A stretch of DNA of 64,000 nt from Agrobacterium tumefaciens (GTDB lineage: Bacteria > Pseudomonadota > Alphaproteobacteria > Rhizobiales > Rhizobiaceae), in contig NZ_CP039888.1 in assembly GCF_005221325.1 (NCBI RefSeq), positions 186,001-250,000 of the forward strand, in the 5' to 3' direction. Position 1 is the first letter of the stretch, and the number at the start of each line of letters is the position of its first letter. The translations under genes were made by a program, and so were the position numbers. The notes below the pieces were generated by a model that did no database searches, had not been told where the DNA came from, and worked only from the letters and a program-made list of their open reading frames with translations. This document shows, one piece after another, positions 1-8,003 of this stretch.

Positions 1-34
1 GCGAGGTCTGCCGCATTATCGAGGAGGCAGAACA

Positions 35-262
35 ATGAGTGCAGCCGCTTCTCTCTTTGCAGTTCCACTTGCGGATCGTGATCGCGGTTTTCTGCGGCAC
101 GTCTCTCAGGCTGACGGCTGGCGCGAGATCCGCCACGGCGAAATGCCATCCGCCGTTCAGTGCATGCGCGCCGGTTACGTTCGCCTGTCGAATGACAAGC
201 GGCAGGCAATCATCACCAGCAGCGGGCAGACTTACCTCCGCCAGTTGAGAGGGGTGCACTGA
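35..262 (+). CDS. hypothetical phage early protein, 75 aa
   Basis: I do not recognise this family. The start ATG has a good ribosome-binding site (gaggag, about 9 bases upstream), and its TGA overlaps the ATG of the next gene (TGATG), so it looks like a real member of the early operon. The protein is short, basic in its second half and has no membrane segment. It lies upstream of a DNA-modification gene cluster, and nothing in the sequence shows its function. Confidence 0.55.
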   Translation: MSAAASLFAVPLADRDRGFLRHVSQADGWREIRHGEMPSAVQCMRAGYVRLSNDKRQAIITSSGQTYLRQLRGVH

Positions 263-438
263 TGGAACTGTTCGATGCACTTCCAGCCCCGCTCCGCACG
301 GCGATAAATGACGCCGGGTTCGAGTTTGTACCGCGCTTCGCTGCTCGTCTTCTGGCGCGCGGCGTATCGGTAGATCGCGCCGCCGAGATCATCCGCGAAA
401 CCGACCTGCGCCTGATGCGCAAAGGCTGTGCGGCATGA
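262..438 (+). CDS. hypothetical phage early protein, 58 aa
   Basis: This short gene is supported by its position: its ATG overlaps the previous stop, and its TGA overlaps the ATG of the methyltransferase gene (ATGA at 435). The product starts MELFDALPAP and is predicted mostly helical, with an Arg/Ala-rich middle and no cysteine motif or membrane segment. The chain of overlapping stops and starts suggests translational coupling along the early operon. Function unknown. Confidence 0.55.
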   Translation: MELFDALPAPLRTAINDAGFEFVPRFAARLLARGVSVDRAAEIIRETDLRLMRKGCAA

Positions 439-1877
439 CGGTGCAATCTCTCCAGATGCCGAAGAATGCCGGCCTGAACATCATTACATCCGCGCTGCGC
501 GATGGCGAATACCGCTGCCAGACCTCGCAGGAGGTGCGCACGGCCTGCGCGGCAATGGCCCACCGCTATCTCACGCGTGACCCGAAGGACGGCAATCTGT
601 TCCGTCCGGGTGATCGCGCAGCAGCCGTCATCGAGCGCGCGAAAAATGAAGGCAAATTGCCGGAAGAAAACATAAGCCGGATCGTAGTGACGGGGCCGTA
701 CCAGCTTCTGCCGCCGCTCTCGGATGATGATTTCAAGGCGCTTTATGATGACATTGCCGCTCACGGCGTAAAGGTGCCGGTTGAATATGACGAGGCTGGC
801 GAAATTCTCGACGGCCACCACCGTGTCGCCATCTGCAAGATGCTCGACATCACCGATTGGCCCCGGTTCATCCGCAAGCAGCTGACGGAAGAAGGTAAAC
901 GGTCTTTTGCAAGGTCGCTGAATTTTGCCCGGCGCCATCTTTCCGGCGCGCAGCGGCAGGCAGTTATTCAGGAGCACCTGAAGGATGCGCCGACCGTATC
1001 CAACCGCGCCATTGCCGCGCAGCTCGGTGTTGATCACAAGACCGTATCGGCGGCGCGCAAACGCATGGTCGATGGTGGGGAAATTCCCCACCATGCGACA
1101 ATCGTGGGCCGTGACGGCGTTTCCCAACCGGCGGTAAAGCCGATCCGCACCATGTTCCTGCCGGAGCCGGCGAATTTCAAGGAGCTGACGAAGGTCGCCA
1201 AGATCAAGCGGGCCGAGGATCAGAAGATCCGGCACGCCGTCCGCACCGATCTCGCCGTCCAGATCGCAGCCCGCCAGAACGTGGCGCCATGGTGGAAGGG
1301 CGTCGGGCAGGATGAGGGCAGGGCGTTCCCGATCATCTACGTTGATCCGCCGTGGCGTTTCAAAACCTATTCGGAAGTGACCGGCGGCGAAAAGAGCGCC
1401 GAGAACCACTATCCGACAATGTCTCTTGAAGAGATAATGGATCTCGGTTGCCCTGGCGCTCACAACTCGGCGGTGCTCATGTGGGTGACGGATCTTTCGA
1501 ATGGCGTGAAAACGCTGGAGCGATGGGGCTACACCTACAAAAGCTTCTGGGGCTGGAAGAAGATTTACCCCGGCGACCAGACCGGAACCGGCTACTGGAG
1601 CTTCGATAATCTCGAACTTCTGCTGATCGGCACGCGCGGCGACTTCCCGGCGCCAATACCGGGAACGCAGCCGATCAAGTGCACCGACCACGCAGTCGGT
1701 CGCCACAGCGAAAAGCCGGTCTGGTTCGCCGAACAGATCGACCGGCTTTATCCGACCATGCCCAAACTCGAAATGTTCCAGCGCCGCGAAAGCCTCGCGG
1801 ATGGCGACGTGCGCCTGAATGGAAAGTGGGAGTTTTGGGGAAATCAGGCAGGCACACCGGAAGGCGGTGCGGAATGA
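435..1877 (+). CDS. ParB-like / MT-A70 adenine methyltransferase fusion
   Basis: Residues about 80-215 resemble the ParB/sulfiredoxin fold, with the motif DGHHR near residue 127 and a helix-turn-helix at about 190-211 (RAIAAQLGVDHKTVSAARKR). Residues about 298-475 carry the MT-A70 class of N6-adenine methyltransferase, seen as IIYVDPPWRF with the catalytic DPPW at about 304-307. The protein probably binds DNA through its N-terminal half and methylates adenine using S-adenosylmethionine. At 480 aa it appears intact. It opens a run of three overlapping genes that all look related to DNA modification, so protection of phage DNA from host restriction is the likely role (inference). A purely regulatory role is the alternative. 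Confidence 0.85.
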   Translation: MTVQSLQMPKNAGLNIITSALRDGEYRCQTSQEVRTACAAMAHRYLTRDPKDGNLFRPGDRAAAVIERAKNEGKLPEENISRIVVTGPYQLLPPLSDDDFKALYDDIAAHGVKVPVEYDEAGEILDGHHRVAICKMLDITDWPRFIRKQLTEEGKRSFARSLNFARRHLSGAQRQAVIQEHLKDAPTVSNRAIAAQLGVDHKTVSAARKRMVDGGEIPHHATIVGRDGVSQPAVKPIRTMFLPEPANFKELTKVAKIKRAEDQKIRHAVRTDLAVQIAARQNVAPWWKGVGQDEGRAFPIIYVDPPWRFKTYSEVTGGEKSAENHYPTMSLEEIMDLGCPGAHNSAVLMWVTDLSNGVKTLERWGYTYKSFWGWKKIYPGDQTGTGYWSFDNLELLLIGTRGDFPAPIPGTQPIKCTDHAVGRHSEKPVWFAEQIDRLYPTMPKLEMFQRRESLADGDVRLNGKWEFWGNQAGTPEGGAE

Positions 1878-2935
1878 TGATTACTCGCTCACCTGAAATA
1901 GACGCCCTTATCGCCGATGACGCGCCGGTCGCGATTGGTGTTTCGGGCGGCAAAGACAGCCAAGCCGCCGCACTGGCAACATTCGCTTATCTCGATTCTG
2001 TCGGCCACAAGGGGCCGCGCATCCTTATCCATGCCGACCTCGGCTCAGTGGAATGGGACGACAGCTTCCGGATCTGTGAGGAACTCGCTGAGTACCTGGA
2101 GTGTGACCTCGTCGTGGTTCGACGCAAAGCCGGTGGCCTCATGGAGCGTTGGGAAAGCCGGTGGCTATCGAGCAAAACTCGTTACGAGATGCTCAGCACG
2201 GTGACCCTTGTTCCCTGCTGGTCAACGCCGGCCATGCGGTTCTGCACTTCGGAGCAGAAGACACACGTAATCATGGCCGAACTTAAGGGGCGGTTTAAAG
2301 GTCAGAAGATCATCAACGTGACCGGCGTTCGTCGGGAAGAGAGCGCGACACGATCGCGCATGTCTGTCGCAGACAGTGATGCGGCCGGGCAGGTGTGGAC
2401 GTGGCGCCCGATCATCGACCTCACGCTTGATCAGGTGTTTGCCATGGTCGACGCCTCCGGCCTGCACCCCCATCCCGCCTACCGGATTTACGGTATGGGC
2501 CGGGTGTCTTGCCGCTTCTGCATCATGTCCAGCATGCCCGACATGCTGGCCGCCAGTGCACAGCCTGAGAGCCACGATCTATACCGGCAGATGGTGCAGC
2601 TGGAGATCGACAGCAGCTTTGCATTTCAGGGTGCGCGCTGGCTCGGCGACGTCGCCCCTCAGTTGCTCCCCCCAGAGATGATTAAGGGTCTCGCCCTCGC
2701 CAAGAACAAGGCCGCTCTGCGTAAAGACATAGAGGCGCGGATTACAAGGCCGATGCTCTACGTAAAGGGGTGGCCGACCCGCATGTTGACCGACGACGAG
2801 GCTGCACTCATGGCCTCCGTGAGGCGACAGGTGAGCGACCTCTACGGCTTCAAATCGGATTGTCTCGACGTTCCCTCGATCCATGAACGCTACGCGTTTC
2901 TTTTGGCCGAGAGTGCCAGAAAGGCGGCCGCATGA
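1874..2935 (+). CDS. PAPS reductase-like PP-loop protein
   Basis: This is an adenine nucleotide alpha-hydrolase (PP-loop) protein: the ATP-pyrophosphatase loop SGGKDS is at about residues 24-29 and GVRREES lies further on. Cysteines in PCWST, RFCTS and CRFC could hold an iron-sulphur cluster, as in the DNA-phosphorothioation protein DndC. The C-terminal cysteine motif of true assimilatory PAPS reductases is not seen, so sulphate assimilation is unlikely. I chose ATG 1874, which overlaps the upstream stop (ATGA); ATG 1877 is also possible. Its place between two DNA methyltransferases suggests a role in DNA or RNA base modification, but no complete dnd set is present. Length 353 aa. Confidence 0.8.
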   Translation: MMITRSPEIDALIADDAPVAIGVSGGKDSQAAALATFAYLDSVGHKGPRILIHADLGSVEWDDSFRICEELAEYLECDLVVVRRKAGGLMERWESRWLSSKTRYEMLSTVTLVPCWSTPAMRFCTSEQKTHVIMAELKGRFKGQKIINVTGVRREESATRSRMSVADSDAAGQVWTWRPIIDLTLDQVFAMVDASGLHPHPAYRIYGMGRVSCRFCIMSSMPDMLAASAQPESHDLYRQMVQLEIDSSFAFQGARWLGDVAPQLLPPEMIKGLALAKNKAALRKDIEARITRPMLYVKGWPTRMLTDDEAALMASVRRQVSDLYGFKSDCLDVPSIHERYAFLLAESARKAAA

Positions 2936-4851
2936 ACGCCTACGCTGGAAATCTCTTCGACCTTCATCATTCTGTCGCTGTGCCCGCATTGGGTCCGCAT
3001 GGACCTTACATCATCGACAGTTTCGCTGGCGGCGGTGGCGCGTCGACCGGAATTGAACAGGCTCTTGGCCGTCCCCCTGATTACGCCATCAACCACAACG
3101 CGGCCGCTTTGGCACTGCATGAGGCAAATCATCCCGAGACAGTCCATCTCTCGGAAAACGTCTACAAGATCGATCCGCTCGATCACCTGCGCGGCAAGCA
3201 TATCGGCCTCGCCTGGTTCTCCCCGGATTGCAAACATTTCAGCAAGGCAAAGGGTGGCAAGCCCGTTGAACGCAACATTCGCGACCTGTGCTGGATCATT
3301 CCAGGCTGGATCGAACGCATCCAGCAGAGCGGCGGCAAGGTCGATGTCGTCATCATGGAGAACGTCGAGGAGTTTAAGGATTACGGTCCGCTGATCCAGA
3401 CCGCCAAAGGGTTGCGGCCAGATCCTGAGCGCAAGGGGCAAACTTACCAGAAATGGTGCAAGAAGCTCCGCCAACTCGGCGCGAAAATGGAAAGCCGCGA
3501 GATCCGTGGACGCGATTACGGTGCCACGACAATCCGCAAGCGCCTCTTCGTCATCATGCGTTTCGACGGCCAGCCAATTGTTTGGCCGGAGAAGACGCAC
3601 GGTGCGCCCGATGATGCTGACGTTATTGCCGGACGTAAGCTTCCGTGGCCGATCATGGCAGATGAGATCGACTGGAGCCTGCCGTGTCCTTCGATCTTCG
3701 ATACGTCTGCCGAGATCTGGGACAAGTTCGGGGTTAGGTCGGTGCGGCCGATCGCGGACGCTTCTCAGGCTCGCGTCGCGCGTGGATTTGATCGGTTCGT
3801 ATTGAAAGCGAAGAGACCGTTTCTTGTTCAGATCGGTTACGGTGAGCGAGATGGACAGGCGCCGCGATGCATGAGCCTCGACGAGCCGCTGGGTACAGTC
3901 GTCGCCGGCGGTGTCAAGCATGCGCTGGTTTCGCCCTCTATCCAACGTTTCAACACAGGCGCGACCGGTGTTGCAATGGATGATCAGCTCCCGACGATTA
4001 CGGCAAACAGCTACATCAAGCGTCCTGGCGGCGCGGCTCCCCTTGGCCTGCTGGCTCCGGTGCTAACCTACGCTCAGCAGGGTGGCGCTTGCCGCTCCGT
4101 GGACGGACAGTCGCATACCATCACAGCCAGCAAGAAAGATCAGAATTCTGTTCTGGTCGGCTATATGGCGCAGGCCAACAATGACAGCCGGCGCGTCGGT
4201 GGCGTCAATCCGGGCCGTCCGCTGGATGAAGCGTTGTCGACCGTGACGCAGACAGGAAGTCATCAGCAGCTGGTCTCCGCCTATATCGCGCGCGATTTCG
4301 GAACCTCGACAGGTCACAGCGTAACGGAGCCGTCCGCGACGATCATGCCGGAAGGGCAGGGCAAGAGCCGCCTCATCATGCCGTATCTGCAATCTTACTA
4401 CGGAACTGGAGACGGTGCTCGCGAGGATGATGCCTGCCGCACGATCACGACGCGAGACCGCTTCGGTCATATCGAGGCAACGGTTGACGTTCCTCCCTTC
4501 ACCGAAGCCCAGGCGGCTCGTGCGCGACAGGTTGCGGAATTCTTACGAGTGCACGGCGTTTGGGATGAGTGTGAATTTGTCACGATCGAAATCGACGGCG
4601 TCACGTTCGTCGTGGTCGACATTGGTATGCGCATGCTCTCGCCGCGCGAGCTGTTCAACGCTCAGGGCTTCCCACGTCACTATCAGATCGAGGGGTACTT
4701 TGATCGGTCGCAGGGCGATGTGCCGGTATGGGTGCCGTTCTCGAAGGAGGTGCAGGTTTCCTGCGTGGGTAATAGTGTTTGCCCGCCCGTAGCGAAGGCG
4801 CTGGTCGCTGCCAACTGCGGCCACCTTGCAGTCACGGCGGTGGCAGCATGA
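2932..4851 (+). CDS. DNA (cytosine-5-)methyltransferase
   Basis: All main C5-methyltransferase motifs can be read: motif I FAGGGGASTG (31-40), motif IV with the likely catalytic Cys100 in WFSPDCKHFS, motif VI ENV (about 143), motif VIII GATTIRKRLF (about 198-207), and motif X GNSVCPPVAKAL near the C-terminus. The target-recognition region is long (about 250-530) and holds six copies of a short pattern like D-x-P/x-x-x-T-I/V-T. The gene overlaps the PP-loop gene upstream (ATGA) and the next gene downstream. At 639 aa it is larger than typical enzymes because of this insert. It probably methylates phage DNA against restriction. No partner restriction enzyme is visible, so it is an orphan methyltransferase. 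Confidence 0.9.
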   Translation: MNAYAGNLFDLHHSVAVPALGPHGPYIIDSFAGGGGASTGIEQALGRPPDYAINHNAAALALHEANHPETVHLSENVYKIDPLDHLRGKHIGLAWFSPDCKHFSKAKGGKPVERNIRDLCWIIPGWIERIQQSGGKVDVVIMENVEEFKDYGPLIQTAKGLRPDPERKGQTYQKWCKKLRQLGAKMESREIRGRDYGATTIRKRLFVIMRFDGQPIVWPEKTHGAPDDADVIAGRKLPWPIMADEIDWSLPCPSIFDTSAEIWDKFGVRSVRPIADASQARVARGFDRFVLKAKRPFLVQIGYGERDGQAPRCMSLDEPLGTVVAGGVKHALVSPSIQRFNTGATGVAMDDQLPTITANSYIKRPGGAAPLGLLAPVLTYAQQGGACRSVDGQSHTITASKKDQNSVLVGYMAQANNDSRRVGGVNPGRPLDEALSTVTQTGSHQQLVSAYIARDFGTSTGHSVTEPSATIMPEGQGKSRLIMPYLQSYYGTGDGAREDDACRTITTRDRFGHIEATVDVPPFTEAQAARARQVAEFLRVHGVWDECEFVTIEIDGVTFVVVDIGMRMLSPRELFNAQGFPRHYQIEGYFDRSQGDVPVWVPFSKEVQVSCVGNSVCPPVAKALVAANCGHLAVTAVAA

Positions 4852-5411
4852 CGATGCGCGAGCAGGAAATACGCGACCGCGAAAAGGCCAGCGTCACGCG
4901 GCTTGAAGACATCGTCGGACGCTGCAAGGGTGACAAGTGGCGTTTCGACACGGATGGCGACCAGACGCATATCATCGCGCGACGGTCGACGGGCGAAAGT
5001 GTCATCCTCGGCACGCTGTACGCGGACGCGCTGCCAGATGAAGTCGAGCTTCTGACCGGGGCACTGGAAAATACCGCTCTTTTCCTGAGGTTGCGCCAAC
5101 GCGCCATCCTTGCCTTCAGAAGCGGCCAGAACGCCCCGCCGGATCAGCATCCCGCAACGCGCCTGCGGGACGGCGATTTTGCGGCGAATGCCGCCATCCT
5201 CTGCGCGGACCCATGGTTTCACCGCTTTCTTGAGCAGCGACAACACCCCGCCGAGGCGCGGGCCATCCACAACAAGGAACACGCCGACACGGTCCTGAAA
5301 AGCCTGATCGGCATCACCAGCAAGACACAACTCAATCGTGAGGAACGGGCGCAGGCGGCGTTTATCGATCTGCGCACGGACTTCGAATTATGGAAAGGGG
5401 GCCGGTCATGA
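4848..5411 (+). CDS. hypothetical phage early protein, 187 aa
   Basis: The start ATG overlaps the stop of the methyltransferase gene, and its own stop overlaps the next ATG, so it belongs to the early operon. The protein begins with a charged helical stretch (residues 1-30) and is rich in Arg, Asp and Glu throughout, with no membrane segment and no motif I recognise. Reading further upstream in this frame would add residues lying inside the methyltransferase gene, so the 4848 start is preferred. Function unknown. Confidence 0.6.
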   Translation: MTMREQEIRDREKASVTRLEDIVGRCKGDKWRFDTDGDQTHIIARRSTGESVILGTLYADALPDEVELLTGALENTALFLRLRQRAILAFRSGQNAPPDQHPATRLRDGDFAANAAILCADPWFHRFLEQRQHPAEARAIHNKEHADTVLKSLIGITSKTQLNREERAQAAFIDLRTDFELWKGGRS

Positions 5412-5701
5412 CGGGGATGTCGCCGGTTATCGAACACCTACAGGATTGCAGGACGGATGCGGAGCGGGCGCGGTGGCTGCTGAACATCCCGACATTCATC
5501 TTTTATCGCGAGCAGACGGCAATTTACCGCGCCCTTCGTCAGGCGGGCTTCGTTCGCGGTACGCAGCTCGTCGATCTTGAGATATCGGCGCTGGTGACAG
5601 TGCGGGATCGCTTCGGGCGACTGCCGTCCGACGTTCAGGACCTACTCAACGCGGCTCGCACCTTCATGGAGACGCTGGCGCGGAAAGGCGGTGTGAAATG
5701 A
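5408..5701 (+). CDS. hypothetical phage early protein, 97 aa
   Basis: A small soluble protein whose ATG overlaps the previous stop (ATGA) and whose TGA overlaps the ATG of the replication-type gene. Composition is helical, with several Arg residues and no cysteine or membrane motif. The tight packing suggests co-translation with the neighbouring DNA-metabolism genes. Family not recognised. Confidence 0.55.
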   Translation: MTGMSPVIEHLQDCRTDAERARWLLNIPTFIFYREQTAIYRALRQAGFVRGTQLVDLEISALVTVRDRFGRLPSDVQDLLNAARTFMETLARKGGVK

Positions 5702-6936
5702 GCAACGCCCGGTTCTCAATCATACCCGCATGGATCGTCACTGATCCACGCCTCAAGGGCATCGATCTGAAGGTGTTGTGTCTCCTGGGTAGCTTCACCA
5801 ACGCAGAGGGCTGGTGCCGCCGCAGCCAGGTGAAGATGGCGGATGAGCTAAACTGCGGCCGGTCGACGGTTCAGGGCTCGCTCAATCGGCTTTATGAGAT
5901 TGGCGTGGTGGAGAAAAGGATCGTGGAAAGCCGCGACGGTCGCGACTCCGCACACTACTATCGCGTCATCCATGACAGGGACGTTTCGAGCGATGCGATT
6001 GCTGCATGGCAAGTCGCTGCTGCTGAGGAATATGATCCTAAATCAAACGACAATTCAGACGCACCCCCTGCCACTATATCGGCAGGGGGTGCCGCCTCTG
6101 GGATGGCACCCCCTGCCATCTCTGGACCGGCACCTATTAACGATACATCTCTAACGAACAATCTTAACGATGGAGAGAGAGCGCCTGCGCGCGGCAATTT
6201 GGGGGACGAGGAAGAAAATCCGAAAGCTATCGAGACAGCGTTCAAGCGGTTCTTTGTTACGTGGAAGACAGCTATCCATGACAGTGAACCTGATGCCCGC
6301 CGCGAGTGGGGCGCATTGTCGCCTGATGAGCGGGCAAGCGCCCTGGCTCATTCGGAAAGCTATCAGGTTGTCGCCCTTTCCACCGGTCGGAAGTATCTCT
6401 GCTCTGCCGCGAAATACCTGAAGGAGCGTCGCTGGGTGAAGCTAGCCGAACAGAGCGTGCGGTCACCTCAGGCGGAAGCGACGGAGATGGTCTCGGTGTT
6501 TTCCCGCGCGGGCCGCGCGCTCTTAATGACGAAGCTCTTTCAGCCGATCCGGGCGCTTTCACTCTCGCCCATTGAGCAACACATCGTCGATAACAAGCCC
6601 GAGAAAGCGGACCTGATCTGGCGCGAAAAGAAGGAAAAGCAGGGCTGGCCAGAGGCCGTCCAGCTTATCGAGCGGAAGCGCTTCACAGTACTGAACCGCA
6701 TTGTCGATCTCAGCAAGGACTTTGAGCCTGTAGCGGTCAACGGACCCGTATGGGAAGAATGGAAGCGCGCCTATGCGGAGCGGTGCTGGCCTTGGCCGGT
6801 TGCTCCTGAACGTCTGGAGTTCGCTCAATTTCCGCCATTGCCTGCCGATGTGAATGATCTCGACGAGGCCGTGTCCATTGCAATCGAAAACTTCAAATCC
6901 AGACTGAACGAGGGACGGGACGATGATGCAGCATAA
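5698..6936 (+). CDS. helix-turn-helix phage replication protein
   Basis: Residues about 1-90 form a winged-helix domain of the type at the front of phage replication initiators (helix_turn_helix 36 type): LDKV-like helices followed by RSQVKMADELNCGRSTVQGSLNRL and a charged wing. A Pro/Ala/Gly-rich linker (about 118-150) separates this from a C-terminal domain with no motif I can name. The DNA encoding the linker contains three identical 12-bp iterons and an AT-richer repeat tract (separate entry), the same layout as lambdoid O genes, where the origin lies within the initiator gene. That context is the main reason for calling it a replication initiator. No helicase or DnaC-like loader follows it. 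Confidence 0.6.
   Translation: MSNARFSIIPAWIVTDPRLKGIDLKVLCLLGSFTNAEGWCRRSQVKMADELNCGRSTVQGSLNRLYEIGVVEKRIVESRDGRDSAHYYRVIHDRDVSSDAIAAWQVAAAEEYDPKSNDNSDAPPATISAGGAASGMAPPAISGPAPINDTSLTNNLNDGERAPARGNLGDEEENPKAIETAFKRFFVTWKTAIHDSEPDARREWGALSPDERASALAHSESYQVVALSTGRKYLCSAAKYLKERRWVKLAEQSVRSPQAEATEMVSVFSRAGRALLMTKLFQPIRALSLSPIEQHIVDNKPEKADLIWREKKEKQGWPEAVQLIERKRFTVLNRIVDLSKDFEPVAVNGPVWEEWKRAYAERCWPWPVAPERLEFAQFPPLPADVNDLDEAVSIAIENFKSRLNEGRDDDAA
6061..6170 (+). repeat. candidate phage replication origin: iterons plus AT-rich repeats
   Basis: Three perfect copies of GCACCCCCTGCC are present at 6061-6072, 6081-6092 (inverted) and 6106-6117. They are followed by an AT-richer stretch with three TAACGA repeats at 6138, 6152 and 6165. 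All lie inside the presumed initiator gene, in its flexible linker. Iterons next to an AT-rich tract within the initiator gene is the known arrangement of lambda ori. The first two copies could also form a stem with an 8-base loop. Origin function is inferred. Confidence 0.5.
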
Positions 6937-7576
6937 GTTTGATGATATCTCCCGCCACGTCTCTCTCAAGGGGATGCTGAAGCTGGACAAGATTGCTCAG
7001 GAGGCGGCGAGGATCGCTCATGAACGCGAATCGGCGTCGAAAGAGAGGGCGCACAGCGTGTCTGATTCGGCTTGGGTGATAGCGCGCGTCGAGTATGGAC
7101 GCGAAAAGGCTGTTGAAATCGCCATGGTTGAAGCCGGTATTGAGGCGTGCGTGATCATGCGCATGGGGCCGGAAAGGAAGCGACATAGGCGCCGCATTCC
7201 CGCTGCAAAGACCCCAGTTTTCAACGGAATACTGTTTGTGTTCTGCCTCCCAGACAACCATGCACTCCGTGGAATATTGTCTTTCGATCACGTCAAAAGC
7301 ATCGTCATGGGTCGCGATCACGCCGTTAAAATCAGTAATGAAACAATCAATGAGTTCAAGGAATTGGCGGAGGCTGGCGCCTATGATCATAGCCACCGGT
7401 CTGATGCCATTAGGAAGGGTGAAAAGGTCAGAATTACAAGTGGCCCGTTCGTTGGATTTGAGGTTGAAGTAGACGCGTTTGGTGAGTCCGGACATGGTGA
7501 TGCGGTTGTCACCATCGTCATATTCGGGAAGCCGACCGTGTTCAACATGCCGCTTGCAATGCTTGAGAAAGTGTGA
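6923..7576 (+). CDS. NusG-like (NGN-KOW) phage transcription factor
   Basis: The middle of the protein (about residues 48-130) resembles an NGN domain: WVIARVEYGRE at its start, then RIPAAKTPVFNGILFVF, which matches the R-x-P-x-F-P-G-Y-x-F-V region of NusG/RfaH proteins. Residues about 160-215 resemble a KOW domain (KGEKVRITSGPFVGFEVEVD). NusG paralogues bind RNA polymerase and change pausing or termination. It is the last gene before an intrinsic terminator (7706-7730), about 0.5 kb before the late operon, so it may allow polymerase to read through into the structural genes (inference). It overlaps the upstream gene by 14 bases; ATG 6923 or 6926 may start it. Length 217 aa. Confidence 0.72.
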   Translation: MMQHKFDDISRHVSLKGMLKLDKIAQEAARIAHERESASKERAHSVSDSAWVIARVEYGREKAVEIAMVEAGIEACVIMRMGPERKRHRRRIPAAKTPVFNGILFVFCLPDNHALRGILSFDHVKSIVMGRDHAVKISNETINEFKELAEAGAYDHSHRSDAIRKGEKVRITSGPFVGFEVEVDAFGESGHGDAVVTIVIFGKPTVFNMPLAMLEKV

Positions 7577-7705
7577 GTACAAATCTGCCCACGGTCGATG
7601 CGGTTCTTAGTGGCGGTTACGCTCGCGCCCGCACCCAGCTCTGACAGTCTCCCTTGTGAGACACCGATTCAGGGTCAGTGCTACAGCTATGCGATGAAGA
7701 AGGAC

Positions 7706-7730
7706 AAGGCGGCCAGATGGTCGCCTTTTT
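7706..7730 (+). terminator. intrinsic terminator after the early operon
   Basis: A stem AAGGCGGCC / GGTCGCCTT with one G-T pair and a 4-base loop is followed by a short T run. It lies about 130 bases after the NusG-like gene and before the late operon, so it probably ends early transcription unless antitermination occurs. Confidence 0.65.
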
Positions 7731-7733
7731 GCA

Positions 7734-7763
7734 TTGTAGGTATAGGCGTAAAATTGCCTACAA
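7734..7763. repeat. 7-bp inverted repeat
   Basis: TTGTAGG (7734-7740) and CCTACAA (7757-7763) flank a 16-base centre. It directly follows the terminator and may be an operator or RNA hairpin. No function is shown by the sequence. Confidence 0.35.
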
Positions 7764-8003
7764 GTTACCAACCCGCCTCGCTCTGGGCGGATGCCTGTGA
7801 ATGTCCGATGGTTTGAACCTAACGTTCAACGGTCGCCATCGCCATGGCAGGATTGAGCAGCCCTTGGGCAAGGCATCATCCCTACCTTCGAGGGAGGGTG
7901 GGCGGATGCCACCCCCCTGGGTCAAGGGACCGTACCGGGCTTTCTTCCCCTGCGGGCCGGGACGACCCCAAAAAGCCGCCAGTCAAACAGTTGAAAAAAT
8001 TGG

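Noticed and set aside
213..1706. Long minus-strand open frame (497 codons) opposite the ParB/MT-A70 gene
   Set aside because: Its product is Arg-rich low-complexity text typical of an antisense frame in GC-rich coding DNA, and the plus-strand gene shows clear motifs.
7598..7816. 72-codon frame after the NusG-like gene
   Set aside because: It crosses the intrinsic terminator and has no ribosome-binding site; text is not protein-like.
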